DNA of 64,000 bases from Scatosoma sp048465415 (lineage in GTDB: Bacteria; Bacillota; Clostridia; Christensenellales; Borkfalkiaceae): NCBI GenBank assembly GCA_048465415.1, contig DBFWLO010000008.1, forward strand, positions 221,166-285,165. Direction: 5' to 3'. This document shows, one piece after another, positions 50,011 to 58,758 of the stretch. Made by a program: the position numbers and the translations under genes. The notes under the pieces are model-generated. The model searched no databases and had not been told where the DNA came from. It saw only the letters and a program-made list of their open reading frames with translations. Position 1 is the stretch's first letter. Every line of letters begins with the position of its first letter.

Positions 50011-50190
50011 AGAAACTTTTCCTTGAAAGAAAACGAACAGACAACAGAGCGTAGGCCGGAATTTGTTTTCGGTGAATCCCCCGTGTTCCGCGGGATTTAC
50101 GGGAAAATCATAAATCTGTCCATACATAAAATTCATTGGTTTAAAGAGTCGGCGTATAGAAAGCGAATTTCTATGCGCTTCTCTTTTTTT
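50011..50190 (+). ncRNA. Possible small RNA of about 180 nt
   Basis: A consensus promoter ends at 50004, and a hairpin with T-run (GCGTATAGAAA, 50152-50162, with TTTCTATGCGC, 50168-50178, then CTTCTCTTTTTTT) would end transcription at about 50190. An inner hairpin AATCCC/GGGATT lies at 50085-50099 approximately. No known RNA family fits; I compared it mentally with 6S, SRP, RNase P and tmRNA motifs and found no match. A TTG-started frame of 82 codons from 50023 crosses the terminator; I reject it as a gene. Confidence 0.45.
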
Positions 50191-50374
50191 ACGGGCGTCG
50201 CCGCGAGCACAAAGTCCTGCGGAGCGAAAAGAGGAGGAATTTGCAAAAATTTTTTTGTTCTTTTTGTTTAAGCGATATTGCGGAGGGTTAAATATAAATG
50301 TAAACAAACGGCGGCCCTTCGGCCGCGGTACTTAAACTTAGAAAAAACAGTGCAAGGAGTGAAATAGGAGCGTT
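50191..50374 (+). promoter_or_regulatory. dnaK leader region
   Basis: The interval before dnaK is AT-rich with a GC-rich hairpin, GCGGCC-CTTC-GGCCGC (near 50311-50326). No CIRCE (TTAGCACTC-N9-GAGTGCTAA) is present. No clear promoter was assigned. Confidence 0.35.
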
Positions 50375-52180
50375 ATGGCAGGTAAAGTAATCGGTATCGA
50401 CTTAGGTACGACAAATTCGTGCGTGGCGGTGATGGAAGGCGGGGAACCCGTCGTCATCACCAATGCGGAAGGTTCGAGAACCACCCCTTCCGTGGTATCT
50501 TTTCAAAAGGACGGTTCCCGCGTCGTCGGGCAGGCCGCGAAGCGTCAGGCCGTCGCCAATCCCGACAAGACCGTGATCTCGATCAAGAGACACATGGGAT
50601 CCGATTTTAAAGTGAAAATAGACGACAAAGGATATTCTCCGCAGGAAATTTCCGCGATGATTCTTTCCAAGCTCAAAGCGGACGCGGAAGCGTATCTCGG
50701 TACGAAAGTGACGGAGGCGGTCATCACCTGCCCCGCCTATTTCTCCGACAGCCAGCGGCAGGCGACCAAAGACGCCGGCAAGATCGCCGGGCTCAACGTG
50801 CTTCGTATCATCAACGAGCCGACGGCCGCCGCGCTCGCCTATGGGCTCGACAAAGACAAGGGCGGCAAAGTCATGATCTATGACCTCGGCGGCGGTACGT
50901 TCGACGTTTCCATTCTGGAAATCTCCGACGGCGTTTTCGAAGTGCTCGCCACCAACGGCGACACCAAGCTCGGCGGCGACGACTGGGACAACAAGATCAT
51001 CGAATACCTGGTGGCGGAGTTCAAAAAGTCGCACGGCATCGATCTTTCCAAAGACAAAATGGCCATGCAAAGGCTCAAAGAGGCCGCGGAAAAAGCGAAG
51101 ATCGAGCTTTCGGGCATGAGCTCCACGAACATCAATCTGCCCTTCATTTCCATGAGCGCGGACGGGCCTCAGCATCTCGATATCAATCTCACCAAACAGA
51201 AATTCGAGGCGATGACCGCCGATCTTTTGAACCGGACGGTGGAACCGATGCGGCTCGCGATGAAGGACGCGGGGCTTTCCTATAAAGACATCGACAAAGT
51301 CATTCTCGTGGGCGGATCCACGCGTATGCCTTCCGTCGTCGAAAAGGTGCGCGAAGTCACGGGCAAGGAGCCTTTCAAGGGCATCAATCCCGACGAATGC
51401 GTCGCGATCGGCGCGGCCGTACAGGGCGGCGTGCTCACCGGCGAGGTCAAGGACGTGCTTCTGCTCGACGTTACCCCGCTGTCTTTGGGTATCGAAACCC
51501 TCGGCGGCGTATTCACGAGGATCATCGACAGAAATACGACCATTCCCGTCAAGAAAAGCCAGGTGTTCTCCACGGCGGCGGATAATCAGACGAGCGTGGA
51601 CATTCACGTCCTGCAAGGCGAACGCGAGTTCTGCAAGGACAACAAGACCTTAGGCAACTTCATGCTCTCCGGCATCGCGCCCGCGCCGAGAGGGATTCCG
51701 CAGATCGAAGTCACTTTCGACATCGACGCCAACGGGATCGTGCACGTGACCGCGCAGGATAAGGGCACGGGCAAGTCCACGGACATCACCATCACTTCCT
51801 CCACCAATCTTTCCGAGGACGAGATCGACAAGGCGGTCAAAGACGCCGAAAAGTTCGCCGAAGAGGATAAGAAGAGAAAGGAGAAGGTGGACAACAAAAA
51901 CAAACTCGACGGTATGATCTTCTCGGTGGAACAGACGATCAAAGAGGCCGGCGACAAGCTCGACGAAAACGACAAGGCCGCTTTACAGGCCGCGGTGGAC
52001 GCGGCGAAGAAGGAGCTCGAATCGGACGACGACGAGAGGATCAAGGCTGCGTACGATACCTTGATGAACGCCGTACAGCCTATCTTTGCCAAGTTATATC
52101 AGGCGAACGGCGGCGCCGGCCCCGAAGCGGGAGCGGGCGGCGCGGGGCCCGACGGCGGAGACACCGAGTTCCATCAGTAA
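50375..52180 (+). CDS. dnaK: Chaperone DnaK (Hsp70)
   Basis: A 601-residue protein. It starts AGKVIGIDLGTTNSCVA; ATPase signatures IYDLGGGTFDVSIL (about 169-182) and VILVGGSTRMPSVVEKVR (about 308-325) are intact. The substrate-binding domain begins after DVTPLSLGIETLGG. The C-terminus ends in a Gly/Ala-rich acidic tail. DnaK refolds proteins with DnaJ and GrpE. GTGAAATAGGAGC precedes the ATG. Its heat-shock control does not involve a visible CIRCE. Confidence 0.98.
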   Translation: MAGKVIGIDLGTTNSCVAVMEGGEPVVITNAEGSRTTPSVVSFQKDGSRVVGQAAKRQAVANPDKTVISIKRHMGSDFKVKIDDKGYSPQEISAMILSKLKADAEAYLGTKVTEAVITCPAYFSDSQRQATKDAGKIAGLNVLRIINEPTAAALAYGLDKDKGGKVMIYDLGGGTFDVSILEISDGVFEVLATNGDTKLGGDDWDNKIIEYLVAEFKKSHGIDLSKDKMAMQRLKEAAEKAKIELSGMSSTNINLPFISMSADGPQHLDINLTKQKFEAMTADLLNRTVEPMRLAMKDAGLSYKDIDKVILVGGSTRMPSVVEKVREVTGKEPFKGINPDECVAIGAAVQGGVLTGEVKDVLLLDVTPLSLGIETLGGVFTRIIDRNTTIPVKKSQVFSTAADNQTSVDIHVLQGEREFCKDNKTLGNFMLSGIAPAPRGIPQIEVTFDIDANGIVHVTAQDKGTGKSTDITITSSTNLSEDEIDKAVKDAEKFAEEDKKRKEKVDNKNKLDGMIFSVEQTIKEAGDKLDENDKAALQAAVDAAKKELESDDDERIKAAYDTLMNAVQPIFAKLYQANGGAGPEAGAGGAGPDGGDTEFHQ

Positions 52181-52235
52181 GATCGTTTGTCAGCAAAATA
52201 AGCCGGGAATTACGTCCGGCGGGAAAAAACGCAAT

Positions 52236-52260
52236 CGGGTTTGGCGAACAGCCAAACCCG
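52236..52260 (+). promoter_or_regulatory. Intercistronic hairpin between dnaK and dnaJ
   Basis: CGGGTTTGGC (52236-52245), loop GAACA, GCCAAACCCG (52251-52260): ten perfect pairs, no T-run. Probably an mRNA processing or stability element that sets dnaK above dnaJ. The gap 52181-52346 holds nothing else. Confidence 0.65.
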
Positions 52261-52346
52261 TATGGCGTATAAAAGACCGACGAAAGCGGCGAAAGCCCCG
52301 CCGCAACGGTTAATAAACAAGACATCGGAAAAAAGAGAGTTTGGTT

Positions 52347-53486
52347 ATGGCAGAAAAGAAAAATTATTACGAAATTCTCGGGGTAGACAAAAAGGCGAGC
52401 GCGGAAGAGATCAAAGCCGCGTACAGAAAGCTCGCCAAGCAGTACCACCCCGATCTCCACCCCGGCGACGCCGCGGCCGCGGAGAAATTCAAGGAAGTCA
52501 ACGAGGCGAACGAAGTCCTTTCCGACGCGCAGAAGCGCGCCGCTTACGATTACGAGCTCGAACACCCCGGTATGGGAGGCATGGGCGGCGGGTTCGAGGG
52601 CGGATTCGGCGATTTCTCCGATATTTTCAGCTCGATTTTCGGCGGCGGGTTCGGCGGATTCGGGGGCGGCGGCGCGCGCGCCCAGCAGTCGAGCGTCGGC
52701 GACGATATTCAGCGGGAAATGACGCTGAGCTTTATGGACGCGGCAAAGGGCTGCGTCAAGACTTTTTCCTATATGCGCAACGAGCCGTGCGCCGCCTGCA
52801 AAGGCACCGGCGCGCGCGGCGGCACCGCGTACAGCACCTGCTCGCGCTGCAACGGCAAGGGCGTCGTGCAGACGGTGCAAAACACCATGTTCGGGCGCAC
52901 GATCCGCCAGAGCGTCTGCCCCGACTGCGGCGGGACGGGACGGGTGATCACCGACAAATGCCCCGACTGCAAGGGCAAGGGCTCTATAAGAAAAGAAACC
53001 ACCGTTACCTTGAACGTGCCCGCGGGCGTGGACAACAACAGCTATATGAAAAAACGGGGATACGGTCAGGCGGCGCCGGGCGGCGGACAGCCGGGCGATC
53101 TCATCGTCGTTTTCAAGATCGAGCCGCACAAGATCTTCGTGCGCAACGGTTTCGATTTACAGGTAGATCTGCCTATTTCCTTCAAAACCGCCGCGCTCGG
53201 CGGCACCGTCCGGGTGCCCGCGATCGACGATACGTTTGAATTCACCGTTCCCGAAGGGACGCAGAACGGACAGGTGTTCACCGTGCGAGGCAAAGGGATC
53301 CGCTCGAACCGGGGAACTACCGGTAATCTCGTTCTTCGCGTACTCGTCGAAGTGCCGACGCGGCTCACCCGGGATCAGAAACGGGAGATCGAGAATATGG
53401 ATTCCGATCTCGAACTCAAACAGTACGACAAAATGAAAAAGTTCTCCGACAATGTGGAGAGCTTTTACGGGAAAAAACCTTATTGA
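52347..53486 (+). CDS. dnaJ: Chaperone DnaJ (Hsp40)
   Basis: From ATG 52347 (AAAGAGAG 7 nt upstream) the protein is 379 residues. The J domain (about 1-70) has the HPD of YHPDLHPGD. A Gly/Phe-rich region follows (about 75-115), then four zinc-finger CxxCxGxG repeats: CAACKGTGA, CSRCNGKGV, CPDCGGTGR and CPDCKGKGS (about 149-208). The C-terminal substrate-binding domains complete a type I DnaJ. A TTG two codons upstream is the alternative start. Confidence 0.97.
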   Translation: MAEKKNYYEILGVDKKASAEEIKAAYRKLAKQYHPDLHPGDAAAAEKFKEVNEANEVLSDAQKRAAYDYELEHPGMGGMGGGFEGGFGDFSDIFSSIFGGGFGGFGGGGARAQQSSVGDDIQREMTLSFMDAAKGCVKTFSYMRNEPCAACKGTGARGGTAYSTCSRCNGKGVVQTVQNTMFGRTIRQSVCPDCGGTGRVITDKCPDCKGKGSIRKETTVTLNVPAGVDNNSYMKKRGYGQAAPGGGQPGDLIVVFKIEPHKIFVRNGFDLQVDLPISFKTAALGGTVRVPAIDDTFEFTVPEGTQNGQVFTVRGKGIRSNRGTTGNLVLRVLVEVPTRLTRDQKREIENMDSDLELKQYDKMKKFSDNVESFYGKKPY

Positions 53487-53489
53487 ATA

Positions 53490-53525
53490 AAAAGCACGCC
53501 TGCAAAACGCAGGCGTGCTTTTTTT
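53490..53525 (+). terminator. Bidirectional terminator after dnaJ
   Basis: GCACGCCTGC (53494-53503) with GCAGGCGTGC (53509-53518), then eight T. A-runs on the other side serve the convergent YbaK gene. Confidence 0.92.
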
Positions 53526-54009
53526 ATTTTAGAAATGATTCCTGCCAGCCTTTGCAAACGTCCACCCAGGAAAGAAAGGCGGAGTGTTTTTCGAGCTCGG
53601 GGATCGTCAGTTCGACGGCGCTGTTGGAGCTGCCGCAGGCGGGAAACACCGTTTCGAAGCGTTTTAAAGAAACGTCGAGATAGATCTCCACGCCCTCGTT
53701 GACCGCGAACGGACAAACGCCGCCCACCGCGTGGCCGATCCGCGCGAGCGTTTCCTCCGGCGCGAGCATTTTCGCTTTCGCGGCGAACTGCGCTTTGTAT
53801 TTTGGATTATCGATCTTGGCGTCCCCGGCGGCGACGACCAGCACGGCTTTGTCTCCGACCGCGAAAGAGAGCGTTTTGGCGATCCTCTGCGGCGCGCAGG
53901 AGAGAGCCGCCGCCGCGAGCTCCACCGTGGCGCTCGACGTGGAAAACTCGTGTATGCGGTCTTTAAGGCCGGAATCTTCAAAATATTTTTTCACTTTTTC
54001 AAAAGACAT
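53524..54009 (-). CDS. YbaK/EbsC-type aminoacyl-tRNA deacylase
   Basis: A 161-residue protein with the editing-domain pattern RIAKTLSFAVGDKAVLVV, KAKMLAPEETLARIGHAVGG (in two motifs) and CPFAVNEGVEIYLD, with the conserved lysine in AKTL. Members hydrolyse misacylated Cys-tRNA-Pro or related products. It is a lone leftward gene between dnaJ and prmA. Confidence 0.9.
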   Translation of the reverse strand: MSFEKVKKYFEDSGLKDRIHEFSTSSATVELAAAALSCAPQRIAKTLSFAVGDKAVLVVAAGDAKIDNPKYKAQFAAKAKMLAPEETLARIGHAVGGVCPFAVNEGVEIYLDVSLKRFETVFPACGSSNSAVELTIPELEKHSAFLSWVDVCKGWQESFLK

Positions 54010-54137
54010 TTTTTTCTCCGCTCCCCCGGGAGCCGTTTCTTTCTATTATAGCACACGGTTTGCGGGAGCGCAAACGATTTTTTCCGTCTTTTGACAAAGA
54101 AATTGTTTACCGCAAGAAATTATTTTGAGCAGAAGGG

Positions 54138-54166
54138 TTGAAAATTGCGTTCGTTAATGATATAAT
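54138..54166 (+). promoter_or_regulatory. Promoter for prmA
   Basis: TTGAAA (54138-54143), 17-bp spacer, TATAAT (54161-54166). Confidence 0.7.
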
Positions 54167-54188
54167 ATCCGTTGAGAGGTATTATTTC

Positions 54189-55142
54189 ATGAAATTTATC
54201 GAACTGACCGTGCATACCACGACCGAAGCGAGCGAGCTCGTCGCGGACGTCATGTGGAATTATACGAATTACGGCGTCACGATCTGCGACGTGAACGATA
54301 TCATCGCTTTACAGCGGGACAAAGATACCGCGTACTGGGATTACATGGACGACGATCTGACGGAGGAAGGGCCGAAGGACGTGCTCGTCAAATGCTATAT
54401 CGCCGAGGAGATCGCGGAGGAGACGATCCGCAGCCTTCTCGCGGATATTTTCGCCGCGAAGGAGCGAAGCGGGGGCTGTATTCCCTTCGGTACGCTCGAA
54501 GACACCAAGCGGGAAGTGGACGGAGACGACTGGATCGACGTCTGGAAAAAACATTTCCGGCCCATTCCTCTCGGCAAAATCGTCGTCGTGCCCGAATGGA
54601 TCCGATACAAGCCCGTCGGCGACGAGCGCGTCGTTTTGCTCGACTCCAATATGGCGTTCGGCACCGGCGAGCACGAGACGACCTCCATGTGCGTCGAGCT
54701 TATGCAGGAATATGTGACGAGCGAGTCCGTATGCATAGACGTGGGCTGCGGCAGCGGGATTCTCGGCATTTCCGCGATCAAATTGGGCGCGAAAAAAGCC
54801 TATCTCACCGACATCGACTACGTGGCCGTGACGAGCGCCACGCACAACAGCCTTTTGAACGGCGTCGCGGAGCAGACGGTGGTGGCGCACTCCAATCTTT
54901 TGGACGACGCGGATATCCAGGGGGACGTGATGATGGCCAACATCACCGGGGAGATTTTAAAACTTCTCGCGCCTTCGATCCCCAAAAATCTCAAAAGGGA
55001 CGGCGTGCTCATTCTCAGCGGCATCATCGAAAGCCGGCTGCAAATGGTGAAAGAAGCCTACGAAGCGGTGGGCATGGAAATCGTGCGCGAGCGGAAAAAA
55101 GGGGAATGGTTCGCCCTCGTGCTCCGGCACAAAGAGGCGTGA
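54189..55142 (+). CDS. prmA: Ribosomal protein uL11 methyltransferase PrmA
   Basis: From ATG 54189 (GAGAGG, 10 nt) the protein is 317 residues. The start upstream at 54138 overlaps the promoter and is rejected. KHFRPIPLGKIVVVPEW (about 125-141), FGTGEHETTSMC and the SAM loop DVGCGSGILGISAIKLGAK (about 186-204) mark the family. It methylates ribosomal protein uL11. Gene order prmA-rsmE-mtaB is typical downstream of dnaK-dnaJ in Bacillota. Confidence 0.95.
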   Translation: MKFIELTVHTTTEASELVADVMWNYTNYGVTICDVNDIIALQRDKDTAYWDYMDDDLTEEGPKDVLVKCYIAEEIAEETIRSLLADIFAAKERSGGCIPFGTLEDTKREVDGDDWIDVWKKHFRPIPLGKIVVVPEWIRYKPVGDERVVLLDSNMAFGTGEHETTSMCVELMQEYVTSESVCIDVGCGSGILGISAIKLGAKKAYLTDIDYVAVTSATHNSLLNGVAEQTVVAHSNLLDDADIQGDVMMANITGEILKLLAPSIPKNLKRDGVLILSGIIESRLQMVKEAYEAVGMEIVRERKKGEWFALVLRHKEA

Positions 55143-55143
55143 C

Positions 55144-55905
55144 ATGTCCGCTTTGAAAAGATTTTTCGTCCCCGCCGTGGGCGAGGAAACCCTCCTCGAA
55201 GGAGAGGAATTCGAGCATGCGAAAAACGTGCTGCGCCTCGGCGCGGGCGACGAGGTGATCCTGCTCGACAACAGCGGCAAAGAATACGACGCCCTCGTCG
55301 CCGCCGTCGAAAAAAGGTGTATGAAACTGCACGTTCTCCGAATAAGCGAAGGGAACAGGGAAGCGGCGAACGAAGTCGCGCTCCTTTTCGGGTACTTAAA
55401 AAACGCCGACAGGAACGAGTTTATCGTGCAGAAAGCGGTGGAGCTGGGCGTGAAAAAGATCGTGGCGTTTTCCTCCGAGTATTCCTCGGCGTATATGAAT
55501 GCCAACAAGCTCGAACGGCTCAACAAGGTGGCCAGGGAAGCGGCGAAGCAGTGTCTCCGCTCGATGGCGCCGGAAGTCGGGTATAAAGAAAATCTCAAAG
55601 ACGCGCTCGCAGAGGCGGCGGGGTATTCCAACAAGCTCTTCGCCTGCGAGTTCGCGGACGCGAGCGGCGCGGACATAGCGGCGCTTCAAGGAAGCGCGGC
55701 GCTCGTCGTCGGCAGCGAGGGCGGGTTTTCCCGCGAGGAGGAAGCGCTCGCGAAAGAGCTGGGTTTCGCCTCCGTCACGCTCGGGAAGCGCATTTTACGC
55801 GCGGAAACGGCGGCGGTCGCGCTCACGGCGATCGTGATGTTTTCCCTCGGCGAGCTCGGCGCTCGGCCGGGCGGGGCGGAAGAGCCCGGGGAGAAGCGGG
55901 CATGA
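55144..55905 (+). CDS. rsmE: 16S rRNA (uracil1498-N3)-methyltransferase RsmE
   Basis: A 253-residue SPOUT protein beginning one base after the prmA stop. RFFVPAVGEETLL opens the N-terminal PUA-like domain; QKAVELGVKKIVAFSSEYS and VGSEGGFSREEEALAKE near 195-210, then LGKRILRAETAA, form the knot. It methylates U1498 of 16S rRNA with SAM. The end overlaps mtaB by 4 bp. The C-terminal 20 residues (GARPGGAEEPGEKRA) are an unconserved tail. Confidence 0.95.
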   Translation: MSALKRFFVPAVGEETLLEGEEFEHAKNVLRLGAGDEVILLDNSGKEYDALVAAVEKRCMKLHVLRISEGNREAANEVALLFGYLKNADRNEFIVQKAVELGVKKIVAFSSEYSSAYMNANKLERLNKVAREAAKQCLRSMAPEVGYKENLKDALAEAAGYSNKLFACEFADASGADIAALQGSAALVVGSEGGFSREEEALAKELGFASVTLGKRILRAETAAVALTAIVMFSLGELGARPGGAEEPGEKRA

Positions 55906-57158
55906 AAGCGGTCGTGTTCACGCTCGGGTGCAAGGTCAACGACGTCGAGAGCGGGGCGCTGATCCGAGGTCTGGAAGAACTGGGGTACGACGTCTCCCGG
56001 GAATTGGAGGCCGCCGATTTCTATATCGTCAATACCTGCGCGGTGACCGCCGAGGCGGAGCATAAGAGCCGGCAGGCGATCGCCAAAGCGCTGAAATTCA
56101 ATCCCGAAGCGAAAGTGGCGGTGTGCGGCTGCGCGTCGCAGAAGAATCCGCGGGCGTTTGCCGAAAAGGAGAACGTGGTCTTTGTGGCCGGAACGAGACG
56201 GAAGGACAAAATCCTTTCCCTCGCGGCGGCGGGATTTCCGGGGGAGCTTTGCGGGGTGCGGATTGCGGAAGGCGGCGCGGTTTACGACGAGCTTTTGACG
56301 CCGCACTGTCTCAAAACGCGAAACTTCGTCAAGATTCAGGACGGCTGCAACCGTTTTTGTTCCTATTGCGTCATTCCCTACCTGCGCGGGCGGAGCCGTT
56401 CGCGTTCCCTCGAAAGCGCGGCGGAAGAGATCCTCGCGTCTTCGGCGCAGGAAACGGTGCTGACGGGGATCGATATCTCTTCCTACTTAGACGAAAAGGG
56501 GCGGGATCTCGCCGATCTGCTTTCCGCCGTCAAGGACGCAAAAACGAGGATCCGGCTGGGATCCATCGAAGTGAGTCTGATCACGCCCCGGTTCCTGAAA
56601 GCCGCCGGAACGGTGAAAAGATTCGCGCCGCAGTTTCATCTTTCCCTGCAAAGCGGTTCCGACGCGGTGCTTAAAAGTATGAACAGGCATTATACGCGCG
56701 CGGAGTATCTCGAAAAATGCGCGATGATCTACGACTATTTCCCCTCGGCCGCGATCACGACCGACATCATCGTCGGATTCCCCACCGAGACGGAGGAGGA
56801 TTTTTCCCGTTCCCTGCGTATCGTCGAAGAGGCCGGATTCGCGCAGATCCACGCCTTTCCCTATTCGCCGCGCGAGGGGACGAACGCCTACAAAAGATAT
56901 AAGGAACTGCCGTTCGCCGTCAAAAAAGAACGGCTCGGCCGGCTGCTCGAAAAGGGCGCGGCGCAGAAGCGGAGATACATGGAGAAATTTATCGGCGCCG
57001 TTCTCGAACTCGTGCCCGAGAACGTTTCGGACGGGTATACGGAAGGGTATTCGGAAAATTATATCCGTCTTTACGTGGAGGGAGCCTTGGAAAAGGAGCC
57101 TGCGCGGGTGCGGGGAGTAAGGCTTTTTAAAGACGGACTGCTCGCCGAGCGCCTGTGA
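55902..57158 (+). CDS. mtaB: tRNA t6A37 methylthiotransferase MtaB
   Basis: A 418-residue radical SAM methylthiotransferase. N-terminal UPF0004 domain with TLGCKVNDVESG (about 7-18) and VNTCAVTAEAEHKSRQ; radical SAM motif CNRFCSYC (about 146-153, CxxxCxxC); C-terminal TRAM region weak. It makes ms2t6A at position 37 of ANN tRNAs. It therefore acts on the product of the TsaBDE pathway encoded elsewhere in the window. Overlaps rsmE. Confidence 0.93.
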   Translation: MKAVVFTLGCKVNDVESGALIRGLEELGYDVSRELEAADFYIVNTCAVTAEAEHKSRQAIAKALKFNPEAKVAVCGCASQKNPRAFAEKENVVFVAGTRRKDKILSLAAAGFPGELCGVRIAEGGAVYDELLTPHCLKTRNFVKIQDGCNRFCSYCVIPYLRGRSRSRSLESAAEEILASSAQETVLTGIDISSYLDEKGRDLADLLSAVKDAKTRIRLGSIEVSLITPRFLKAAGTVKRFAPQFHLSLQSGSDAVLKSMNRHYTRAEYLEKCAMIYDYFPSAAITTDIIVGFPTETEEDFSRSLRIVEEAGFAQIHAFPYSPREGTNAYKRYKELPFAVKKERLGRLLEKGAAQKRRYMEKFIGAVLELVPENVSDGYTEGYSENYIRLYVEGALEKEPARVRGVRLFKDGLLAERL

Positions 57159-57223
57159 ACTTCATCAGATACGCCGCGGCCGCGGTGTAAAATAAATAAA
57201 AATCTATAAGGAGAAAAGGAATT

Positions 57224-57565
57224 ATGAACTCGCAGGATTGTATTTTCTGCAAAATCGTACGCGGGGAAATTCCTTCGGCGAAGTTGTATGAGGACGAAGA
57301 TATGATCGTCATCAAGGACATCGAGCCGAAGGCGAAACTGCATTATCTATGTATCCCCAAAGAGCATTTTGCGCTGTTATCCGAACTCGACGCGCAAAGA
57401 GCGGAACTGTTGAAACGCTGTCTCGTGAAAATTTCCGCGTTGCAAAAACAGCTCGGTTTGGAGGACGGCTACCGTCTGATCGTCAATCAGGGCGAAAACG
57501 GGGGCCAGAGCGTGCCGCATCTTCATATCCATATCCTCGGCGGCGAACCTCTGACGGGATTTTAA
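57224..57565 (+). CDS. hinT: HIT-family nucleotide hydrolase
   Basis: A 113-residue protein with CIFCKIVRGEIPSAKLYED and the His triad HLHIHILGG (about 99-107). Family members hydrolyse purine phosphoramidates such as AMP-lysine. AAGGAG precedes the ATG. Confidence 0.95.
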   Translation: MNSQDCIFCKIVRGEIPSAKLYEDEDMIVIKDIEPKAKLHYLCIPKEHFALLSELDAQRAELLKRCLVKISALQKQLGLEDGYRLIVNQGENGGQSVPHLHIHILGGEPLTGF

Positions 57566-57584
57566 GACCGGAACATAAAGAACA

Positions 57585-57629
57585 AAACAGGGACGTCCCT
57601 GTTTCTCCGTAATACTGGACATATTACGG
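57585..57629 (+). other. Two adjacent palindromic hairpins
   Basis: AAACAGGGACGTCCCTGTTT (57585-57604) is a 20-bp perfect palindrome. CCGTAATA (57607-57614), loop CTGGACA, TATTACGG (57622-57629) is a second hairpin. They fill most of the gap between hinT and the next membrane gene. Only the first could act as a weak terminator. Confidence 0.7.
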
Positions 57630-57658
57630 AACTAAAAAGTAATGAATCGGAGAAAATT

Positions 57659-58672
57659 ATGGATAATCAGGAATATATCAAGGTTTCGAGAGAGATCAGA
57701 AATTACAAGATCGCACGCATGAACGTGCTCATCTTCATCGCGTTCACTATTTTAAATTTCGTCATGGTCATCGCCGCGGAAAGATACATGCTGTTCAGTA
57801 TTTATACCTGTCTCAGTCTCGTTATAGCAGGGATAGCATACGACATACTCGCCGGTATGCTCGTCTGCGCGATAGTCGTACTCGCCGTCTATGGGGCGAT
57901 GTGGTTCCTTTGCAAAAAGCATGACTGGGCGATGATCGTTCTGCTCGTGCTTTTTGCGCTCGACTGTGTCTTACTCCTCATCGACGTGATCCGCGCGCTG
58001 ATGAATAAGAATTTTTCTTTGATCGTCGACGTCGCCATTCACGGGCTCATGATGTACTATCTCATTCTCGGCGTTAAATCCTCGCGCGCGCTGAAAAAGC
58101 ATTTTCCCCAGGGCGTTAAACTGACGATGGAGGAACTCGACGAAGCGTATCGACTCGAAAACGGCATCGATCCCAAAACCGGCGCGCCCGTATACGCGTC
58201 CCAAAACGGCGCGGCGACGCCGCAAAACGGCGCTATGCCCTATGCGCCCCAGGCCGGTACGCTGCCCGTCGGGGAAGCGACCGCCGCCGCAGGCGGGGAA
58301 CAGACGATGAACGCGGAGGCGGGGACGGAAAACGGCTTTGCCGCGGCTGCGCCCATCGCGCCCCCCGCGCCCGCGAGACCGGATTCCCCCGTCCTCGGAG
58401 AGGATACCGCCAAAAATAAGCCGGTGGTGCAGGCGGCGTACAATAATTCGCAAATCTGCGTAAAACTTACGTTTACGGGAAAAGCCAGCCTGATCGTGGA
58501 CGGAAAGATCTACGCGCAGGGAAAGACGGGCGGCGGTTTTTCCGCGGCCGCGCGCATCTCCGCCGTCGTCAACGGCGTGGAGTATACTTACGAGTATCAG
58601 TACAAGTATCCGCATATCGATCATCTGCTCTATGCCGACGGTATCATGATCGCGCACCGCACGAATTACTGA
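57659..58672 (+). CDS. Multi-pass membrane protein with C-terminal beta-rich domain
   Basis: A 337-residue protein. About five membrane segments occupy residues 20-140 (VLIFIAFTILNFVMVIA, YTCLSLVIAGIAYDILAGML, IVVLAVYGAMWFL, MIVLLVLFALDCVLLLIDV, LIVDVAIHGLMMYYLILGV). A low-complexity Ala/Pro/Gly linker (about 180-245) leads to a C-terminal domain with ICVKLTFTGKASLIVDGKI (about 268-286) that looks like a beta-sandwich. No family recognised. It may be an envelope or spore-surface related protein, but only the layout supports this. Confidence 0.72.
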   Translation: MDNQEYIKVSREIRNYKIARMNVLIFIAFTILNFVMVIAAERYMLFSIYTCLSLVIAGIAYDILAGMLVCAIVVLAVYGAMWFLCKKHDWAMIVLLVLFALDCVLLLIDVIRALMNKNFSLIVDVAIHGLMMYYLILGVKSSRALKKHFPQGVKLTMEELDEAYRLENGIDPKTGAPVYASQNGAATPQNGAMPYAPQAGTLPVGEATAAAGGEQTMNAEAGTENGFAAAAPIAPPAPARPDSPVLGEDTAKNKPVVQAAYNNSQICVKLTFTGKASLIVDGKIYAQGKTGGGFSAAARISAVVNGVEYTYEYQYKYPHIDHLLYADGIMIAHRTNY

Positions 58673-58714
58673 GCGGGAAAAGTTTTTGTTATAAGATCCG
58701 AAAAATGTGTCAAT

Positions 58715-58758
58715 AATCCCTTCTGCAAGGCGACAGGGCCTGCGGGAGGGATTTTTTT
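58715..58758 (+). promoter_or_regulatory. Terminator-like hairpin abutting the next start codon
   Basis: AATCCC (58715-58720) pairs with GGGATT (58748-58753), with an inner TGCA/TGCG part. The T-run (58752-58758) touches the ATG at 58759. GGGAGGG in the right arm is also the ribosome site, so the hairpin would both terminate and hide the site. Confidence 0.65.

Noticed and set aside
50023..50271. 82-codon TTG-started frame before dnaK
   Set aside because: It crosses a terminator hairpin, has no good ribosome site and no known similarity.
50191..50374. CIRCE operator before dnaK
   Set aside because: Neither TTAGCACTC nor its complement occurs.
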